Shown here piece by piece: positions 57,930-64,000 of a stretch of 64,000 nt of DNA. The translations under genes and the position numbers were made by a program. The notes below the pieces were generated by a model, which searched no databases, was not told the origin of the DNA, and saw nothing but the letters and a program-made list of their open reading frames with translations. Source of the stretch: Symsagittifera roscoffensis (taxonomy: Eukaryota; Xenacoelomorpha; Acoela; Convolutidae); the NCBI RefSeq assembly GCF_963678635.1, contig NC_087062.1, forward strand, positions 21,069,789 through 21,133,788. Direction: 5' to 3'. The first letter of the stretch is position 1; every line of letters starts with the position of its first letter.

Positions 57930-58530
57930 TGTATTTTTCTGTTCCGATCATTGAAAACGGGGAGGAACTTAGTATTCGGGTTTGTTATAGTTTTTTTTTC
58001 AACACAAAATCAGGTACCACAAATAATTTATTGAATGAAATGAATGGTTGGAGTGATATATCAATTTAAAGCCCTTTCAGTTGTTTCGAACGACATTGAA
58101 AAAGTTTCATAAAGGTGTCATAGTGTCGTGAAGTGTTTTAAGTCGTTATTCAGTTTCGAGTAAAGCGATTGAGTTGCCTTCGTTACATAAAAATTTAACT
58201 TTTATAAGGGTTTTTGGGCTATAAAACTTGATTTTACTCAAACCAAGTTTAGGAAGTTTGATTGAGCTCTTCTCTGTCGTTAAAAGTTTTTAAACAAAAT
58301 TAGAAAATTGTTTTGCAAAAAAGTTAGAAATTAAATTTCTTAAAGCTTTTTTCATTTTTTTGTCCATAATGTCTAATTCTACGCGTTTGTATAGTTCTGC
58401 AATCACACCACGCACTTAAAACGAAACGTTTTTAAAGTTTTCGTTTTGAATGTGGTTGGAACATTCTGTGCTACTTGCACAGCAACCGGCTATCTTTGTT
58501 TTGATTTTGTGCCTAGTGTCAAATTTTTAC
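57930..58530 (+). repeat. Dispersed 0.6-kb repeat, direct copy
   Basis: Counterpart of 20045-20665 in the opposite orientation, running from GAAAACGGGGAGGAAC to GGTTGGAACATTCTGTGCT and GCAACCGGCTATC. At about 58625-58665 it is followed by a hairpin module (TATTGCAAGTGATGAGAAGCTTCTC). Confidence 0.6.
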
Positions 58531-59200
58531 TCAGTTTTTTGAATTTTATATGTTTATCGGTTTTTCTAGTTTTCCTTCAGAGTTTTTCTTGGTTTCTTTT
58601 TTATATCAGATTTGTTTGTTTTGTATTGCAAGTGATGAGAAGCTTCTCTTCGCCACTGTGCTGTGTCTTTGATCCGCGCACTCGAAAAAGTGGGAAATTT
58701 TAATGGCGTTGGGTAGATTTTAGGTACTTCCAAGTAAATTTCTGGTGGTCAAATTTGTGTTAGGTAGGTACTATCTTAATGCCCAAGCAGTTTTGATTGG
58801 GATTTCAAATTGAAATTTCCAAAAGTTTTAGTGTCGAGAAAAACTGGTCTGCGTTTGTTATTTAACCACTGTAATTTTTAATTTCTGTTTGATCGGTTCT
58901 ACTTTGGTTATCTTTTGCAAAAAAAAACCAGTTTGGAAATGAAATTTTTGTGAAAAGTTTTCCTCCACATAGTGAATAACTGTTTTAGAAACATTTTGGA
59001 AAGGAAATAAAGACTGAAAGGGGCTTTTAAATGAAACCTTTAAATGAAACCACATTCGATGCCCTTGAAGCGGTCTGTAAATTTCTTGATTTTGGTTTTT
59101 AGTTATAGTTCTGGGGTTGATCCAAACCATAAGTGCATATTCGAATGGTTGCAAAGATTTAAAACTCCGAGTTTTTTTTCAGGTTTGAGTGTGATTACCG

Positions 59201-62200
59201 ATGGGAAAACAGAACCGTAAAAGAGCGTCAGCTCAACTGAAGTCGAAAGCTGAAGAAAAAGAGCAGAAAGAAGACGTCTTGGACGACAATGAAGTGGCCG
59301 AATCCAAGCCAGAGATCGGAAAAGGGCTGAATTTAAACCGAAAGGTTTCATTATGAATATGTGTTAAGTCTGTCATTTGCAATTAGTTGATAAAATCATA
59401 GATATCCTCTTTTTTTCTGAGCCAATAAAAACATTTTAAAGAATAAATTGAAAGGAAATATTGAAGCATAGATTGAAAGGTAATATTAAACTATTAGTTA
59501 AAAAATCTTAAGAGCAGTAAATACTGAGCAGTTGAATTGATTTTTCTGTCTCTATTTCGTATGAAAGTTTTCAGAAAAATGAACTTTTTCTTGTTCTTTT
59601 TTTTACTTCATTTTGCTTCTTTTGTCAAATTTTTCCTAATTCTGAGCCATACGACAGTTTGCTTGCTAGAAACGTTTACTCGTCAGTTCATTTCTTCACA
59701 CTGGTATGTTATAATATAATTTATAAATATTAGAAGCCATTTTTAGTCGGGTTTTGAAATCTTATTTGGAGAGAACTGGAAAAGAGTCAATTTTTCTCTC
59801 GTGGCATACAGTTATCGGCGCAATAACAGAAAAGATATTTTTTGTTCACTTCCAGTGTTTGTACAAAACTACTCTAGAATTAAGCCCTTTAAAGTGCTCA
59901 GAATGGACTCCTCATCGGTCAATTCAAAGAAACGCCTCATCGTTGTGCTAGATAAAGCAAGTTTGCAAACAGCGAAAACGTCCAGCAATTACGAACTGCT
60001 AGACTGCGATAAGCACAAGCATCTAATGCTGAAGCAGAATATTGACCCGAGCACTGTGAGACCAGACATTTGTCATCAGAGTTTACTGATGTTGTTGGAT
60101 AGCCCGCTGAACAAGGCGGGGCTTTTGCAGATTTACATCAGGTAGGTCCATCTTTGCAGTATAGTTTTTCTTAAATGGGTCTTGTAAACCTGAATTTGTC
60201 CTAGCTGGCTCGTGAGAGTCGAGACTTTGCATATTATGATGGTTATATTGCAAATTTTTGATTTGTCAGCTGTATGCCAGTTTCTCCTCTCCCGGAAAAT
60301 ATCTCCTTGGATTAAAAACAGCTTTCTCAATCCTACTAATTTTAATTTATCTAGAGATCGCTTACCTCACCTTGCGGAAATGCACGCCAAATTTTTGTGT
60401 CTCCAACGCTTTTTGTAGATTTAAGTAGTTAAATTGAATATTCAGTAAACGCTTGTGTTATGAAAATTTACTCCTAAATGTTATGAAACTTCTAGCTCCT
60501 ATTGAAATATATTTTTTTGTGAGCATGCTCTCTTTAGTTGGTAAATCCTCGAAGATTTTAATGTCTTACCGGGTAATAACGTACCATCTGAAAACATTTC
60601 AATGATTCGCTCCCCTTAATTTCAACAAGTTGTCGCTTCACTCATATGAAAATCCTAGTGGTGCTGATTTGGTATCCAAAGTAAATCAAATAATTTCTTA
60701 TGGTGTTGAGAAAAACTGAAATTTGACTATTCAGACCAATTTAAATCAACAATGGCCTGTAAGTTCCCCTTAGCAATTGTAAGCTACTAATTGTCGCCTG
60801 GTACGAATTAGTGTTCCGTTTGAATCGTCGTTTGACTTTTTTTGTATGAGAAAAGTTGACATTTGGCTGTTCAGACCAATTTAGATCAACTGTGGTCTGA
60901 AAATTTGCTTCAGACTAATTACGCTTGTGATTATCCAGCGTTATCAAATCAGAACATATACCTATTTCAATCTAACAGTTTATCTAGAAACAGTGAGTCT
61001 TTTTGTCAATTCTTTTGTTCGCTCTTTTTGCGTCAATCAGTACATTTTTCTTCTTTTTTTTTAGTTTTCGCTGAAAAAGTTTTTTTTTGCCTGAAAAATT
61101 ATAGTTTAAGTTTTATGGTCATAGCTGCTTCATAGTACATCGCTTGGAAAGCAAAAAATTATAGTTTAAGTTTTATGGTCATAGCTGCTTCATATTGCAT
61201 CGCTTGAAAGCAACAAATGAGTGTATATATCGTTTTTGGGTGTAAAAAACTTTAAAATCTTTAAAGTATATGTCCTCAAACAAACAATCAGACATGTGTA
61301 TAGTTGAATTGAGCTGTTGCGGAAGCCGCATCTGTAAGCGGAATTCGCAAAGTGTACGGGGAATCCGCAAATTGTAAGTGGAATCCGCATTTTGTTTGCG
61401 GATTCCGTCTGCATATATGTATGTATGTAGTAGCGTTTAAAATTATATCTTTTTATTACATAATTTGATTTTCTCTAAAATAAGAATTTGCTAGATCAGT
61501 GTTTGGGATTAATGGAATCCCAATTACTGACCAGTATTTGGGTTCGATGAAATCCCAAATACTGAACTAATTCGACGATTTGCTATGCGTTGGGTTTCTA
61601 ATCACTCTCAACCTAATGACTCCAAATAATGAATTTTTTACATATTTTTTCCATATTATTCTAGTTTGTGGGATTCCATCAATCCCAAATACTGACCAGT
61701 ATTTGGGATCGATAGAATCCCAAATACTGACCTAAGTTGCGATATGCTGTGTGGCTGTGTGTTGTGTTTCCGTACACTCTCAACCCAATGACTACAATTA
61801 CTTAATTTATTCGGCGTTTTGCTTCCAAAATTAGCATTTGTGATTGACGCAATCCCAAATACTGACCTAATTTGGCGGTATGCTGTGTGTTGTATTTCCA
61901 TACACTCTCAACTCAATGACTCCAAATATTGAAATTATTCGGTAGTGTGTTTCCAAAATACTAAAAGATGACATCCACCAATTTAGGTAACCAATGTTTT
62001 CAGACTTGTTAGCGGATTCCGCTGACAATGGTTAAGTCCTTTCTTATAAATTCCGCATTCCAGATCTAGTTTTTAATTGTTCATATGGAAGTTCAGTATT
62101 GATCAAAATTCGGAATCCACTTACAGTTTGCGGAATCCGCTTACATTTGCGGATTCCACTTACATTTTGCGGAATCCTTTTACAGTTGTGGAATCCAAAA

Positions 62201-62977
62201 CTACTAGCTCTATTCGCTTGTTGCGGAATCCGCAACAAAACAAATGTGCCGACAAAATTTACGTTATACTCATATGTACGCGGAATCCACGGAAGTTTTG
62301 TAAGTGGAGTCCCCTTACATTTTGAAATATGTTTAAAGATTAGTTTTTGGAATCCAGGAACATACAGACACAAAATTGTGCGTCTATCCAGGGCATAGTT
62401 TGGCCTCGTGATGCTGAAAAACATCTGCATTTGAGTCAAATGTGTAAAAAATATTTATAGATTGATATTTCGATTTTGGCTAGCTTGCCAAACGAAAATC
62501 CGCAGAACGATTATACGTTTCATCTCTGTATTTTAATTTTCAGAGGAACTAGTCGCGAATTAAACCTCGTCTGTTTTTAGAGCTTCTTAAATGTAGGCTC
62601 AGTATTTTTTTTTAAATCGTCCTTAGCTTGCAAAAATAGTTGTAGTCGGATTATTCTATACTTCTTGCATAGCTACCGGCTATTCTTTTTAAGCATGAAA
62701 TGTAAATTATTGCAATATAATTATTGCAATAAATGATTTTTTCTTGGCGTCCCTGGAAATAACCGACAAATCTATAGGTATGACAATTTTATTGAATGAG
62801 ATTGGGAATAGACGAAAGACTAGTACGCTGGTATTTAGGACTGACAAGAACTTGTTGATTGAGGTGCACCCCCAGACCAGGATACCGAGGACGTTTCCTA
62901 GGTTTGCGGGGCTGATGGTGCAGCTGCTTCACAAATACGTTGTCAGAGCTGCAGATGGACCAGTAAAACTACTCAAG
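59201..62977 (+). CDS. EMG1: EMG1/NEP1 rRNA pseudouridine N1-methyltransferase, 3' end outside window
   Basis: The central exon (to 60141) encodes [43 protein letters not shown] and LLQIYI. It joins in phase (AG|G) to exon 62839-62977 with [25 protein letters not shown] and [11 protein letters not shown]. These are the SPOUT methyltransferase signatures of EMG1, which methylates the hypermodified pseudouridine of 18S rRNA helix 35 and helps assemble the small subunit. The last conserved third is not found before 64000. The 5' end is uncertain. A Lys/Glu-rich 48-codon exon (59201-59344, beginning [16 protein letters not shown] and preceded by TTTTTTTTCAG) ends in phase 0, while the good acceptors before the central exon (59875, 59900) need phase 2. 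Otherwise translation may start at ATG 59903. Confidence 0.85.
61094..61213 (+). repeat. 60-bp tandem duplication in EMG1 intron
   Basis: AAAAATTATAGTTTAAGTTT starts at 61094 and 61154. Both copies run through GGTCATAGCTGCTTCATA to CATCGCTTG with few differences. Confidence 0.85.
61500..61940. repeat. About 165-bp tandem repeat with CAGTATTTGGGAT hairpins
   Basis: Three diverged copies (starting about 61503, 61670 and 61835), each with AATCCCAAATACTGACC, GCTGTGTG-type sequence and ACACTCTCAACCCAATGACT. In copy two ATCCCAAATACTG-AC-CAGTATTTGGGAT is a perfect 13-bp inverted repeat with a 2-nt centre. It lies in the EMG1 intron before the last visible exon. Confidence 0.8.
61970..62445 (-). repeat. 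GGATTCC-repeat element, copy 2 (inverted)
   Basis: The reverse complement of this interval follows 31985-32470 in order, from the TTTGGCCTCG end (about 62400) to CCGCTGACAATGGTTAAGTCC (about 62020). Inside are several GGAATCCGC..TTACA strings. Another small GGAATCCGC block lies at 61320-61410. The paired copies are 30 kb apart in opposite orientation. Confidence 0.75.
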
Positions 62978-64000
62978 GTAACTTCATGGAAAAAATATAA
63001 ATCTGGTACAATTTTGAGTGTGCCCTTTTATAAATATAATGTACAGCGAATTTAACATGTAAAAAATTGATTTTTGAGGCATCAGTTTCTGAATTTGAAC
63101 TGTTTTAGGTTCTTGTTTCAATCCCCTTATTTATATTTTTGGCACATTTCTTTTTAAAAAATGCGATTAATTGTCTTCAGTTATTATAAAGCAAAATAAA
63201 ACATCTGTGTGAACAAGTGAACAGATAGGAACAATTTTTCTAACATGAAAATTTGTATGCTGGTTTTTTAAAGAAATATTTATTTAATTGTATTTAAAGT
63301 GTCAGATCTGAAAAAGATAGCAATTTTTAGCCCATGCGGGAACAAATGCGACTTTCTGGCTAAAAATACCGGCTAAACGGTATGGTTGAAATATGGTAGG
63401 GAAAAGATTGAGTAATGTAAACATGTGTTCCACTGCGTAAATTTTGGCTATCATTGGGTCAGGAATGTGTTCCAAAAATTATTGACAAAAACTAGTTCAG
63501 CGTACACAAATATCCTTTCTTTTTTTTGGCTAGTAATTACACCCGCGAGAGCAAGTGTCTTGTAATCGGGAGCTAAATTTTTTTTTCCCGTGAACATATT
63601 TTCTACAAATCTTGTAAGAAATTAAGAAATACGTGCAGTTATTTTCACATGCTGACACGGTCAATTTCATGCAATTTCAATTATAACAACCAACTTAGTC
63701 CTTATATAGTTAGCAATTAATTTTTCAAATAAATTTACAGAAAAAATCATGTGTTTTTCGGATTAGTTGTTTTTATCTTAATTTTAGTCAGTTCGATTTC
63801 CGTTTCTTAAATGCATTTACATTTTCTGGTAGGTTTTTTTTTTCATTAGCTTTGTTTTCGAAGCTTGTGTTTTAATTTTGATTTAAACAGTTTTTATTAT
63901 AACTGAAAATTGTTCTTTAATTTTTAAATTTATTAACAGTGATTTTGAATAATTTTTGAATGGTATCGGTTTTTAAGAGTCGATGAACGTATTTCAGACT
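62978..64000. other. Downstream part of an EMG1 intron, no further exon seen
   Basis: After the donor GTAACT at 62978 I find no sequence encoding the conserved C-terminal part of EMG1. At 63540-63590 there is a CGCGAGAGCAAGTGTCTTGTAATCGG hairpin module (as at 14405 and 17140), and the window ends in the AAGAGTCGATGAACGTA module also seen at 43230 and 54460. Confidence 0.5.

Overview
The window looks like nuclear DNA from an invertebrate animal. It is AT-rich. Its genes have GT-AG introns, several of them kilobases long, and most of the non-genic sequence is decayed transposons and short repeat modules. The host genes encode a CYLD-type deubiquitinase, trimethylguanosine synthase (TGS1), mitochondrial succinate-semialdehyde dehydrogenase (ALDH5A1 type) and the 5' part of the ribosome-biogenesis methyltransferase EMG1/NEP1. 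All four are on the + strand. I cannot name the phylum from sequence alone.

Layout. 1-3.9 kb: intergenic DNA with a 69-bp tandem repeat and a broken Penelope-like reverse transcriptase remnant. 3.9-7.5 kb (- strand): a heavily mutated retroelement with the order SGNH hydrolase, PHD finger, reverse transcriptase, restriction-like endonuclease. 8.46-12.48 kb: an intronless 1337-residue CYLD-like gene. 12.5-24.7 kb: a gene-poor stretch with tRNA-like repeat modules, a 1.3-kb direct duplication, a 2.58-kb terminal-inverted-repeat element that encloses a broken LINE, and a 159-bp deleted derivative of another LINE. 24.7-31.5 kb: TGS1 (five exons, 600 residues). 31.8-55.8 kb: SSADH (nine exons, 516 residues). 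Its first intron holds a nearly intact 3.78-kb LINE with target-site duplications, and its later introns hold several satellites. 59.2-63.0 kb: the EMG1 exons, with the 3' end beyond the window.

I rebuilt the spliced genes by hand from family conservation, splice signals and codon phase. TGS1 and SSADH both close in phase (1803 and 1551 nt including stop). TGS1 and SSADH lie head to tail with only 329 bp between stop and start. A splice-acceptor-like CAG sits 5 nt before the SSADH ATG, and a stronger one sits 18 nt before a candidate EMG1 ATG. This would fit trans-splicing, but it is not proof.

The most unusual features are these: (1) a 159-bp element that joins the exact 5' end of the resident LINE to its 3' tail and has its own near-perfect 12-bp target duplication, i.e. 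a SINE-like derivative of a LINE; (2) a swarm of tRNA-like modules of several types, apparently all on the + strand, accompanied by short palindromic hairpins; (3) a three-monomer higher-order satellite whose monomers each carry part of such a tRNA-like module; (4) a tandem triplication of a 5' splice site in SSADH; (5) the SGNH-PHD-RT-endonuclease retroelement.
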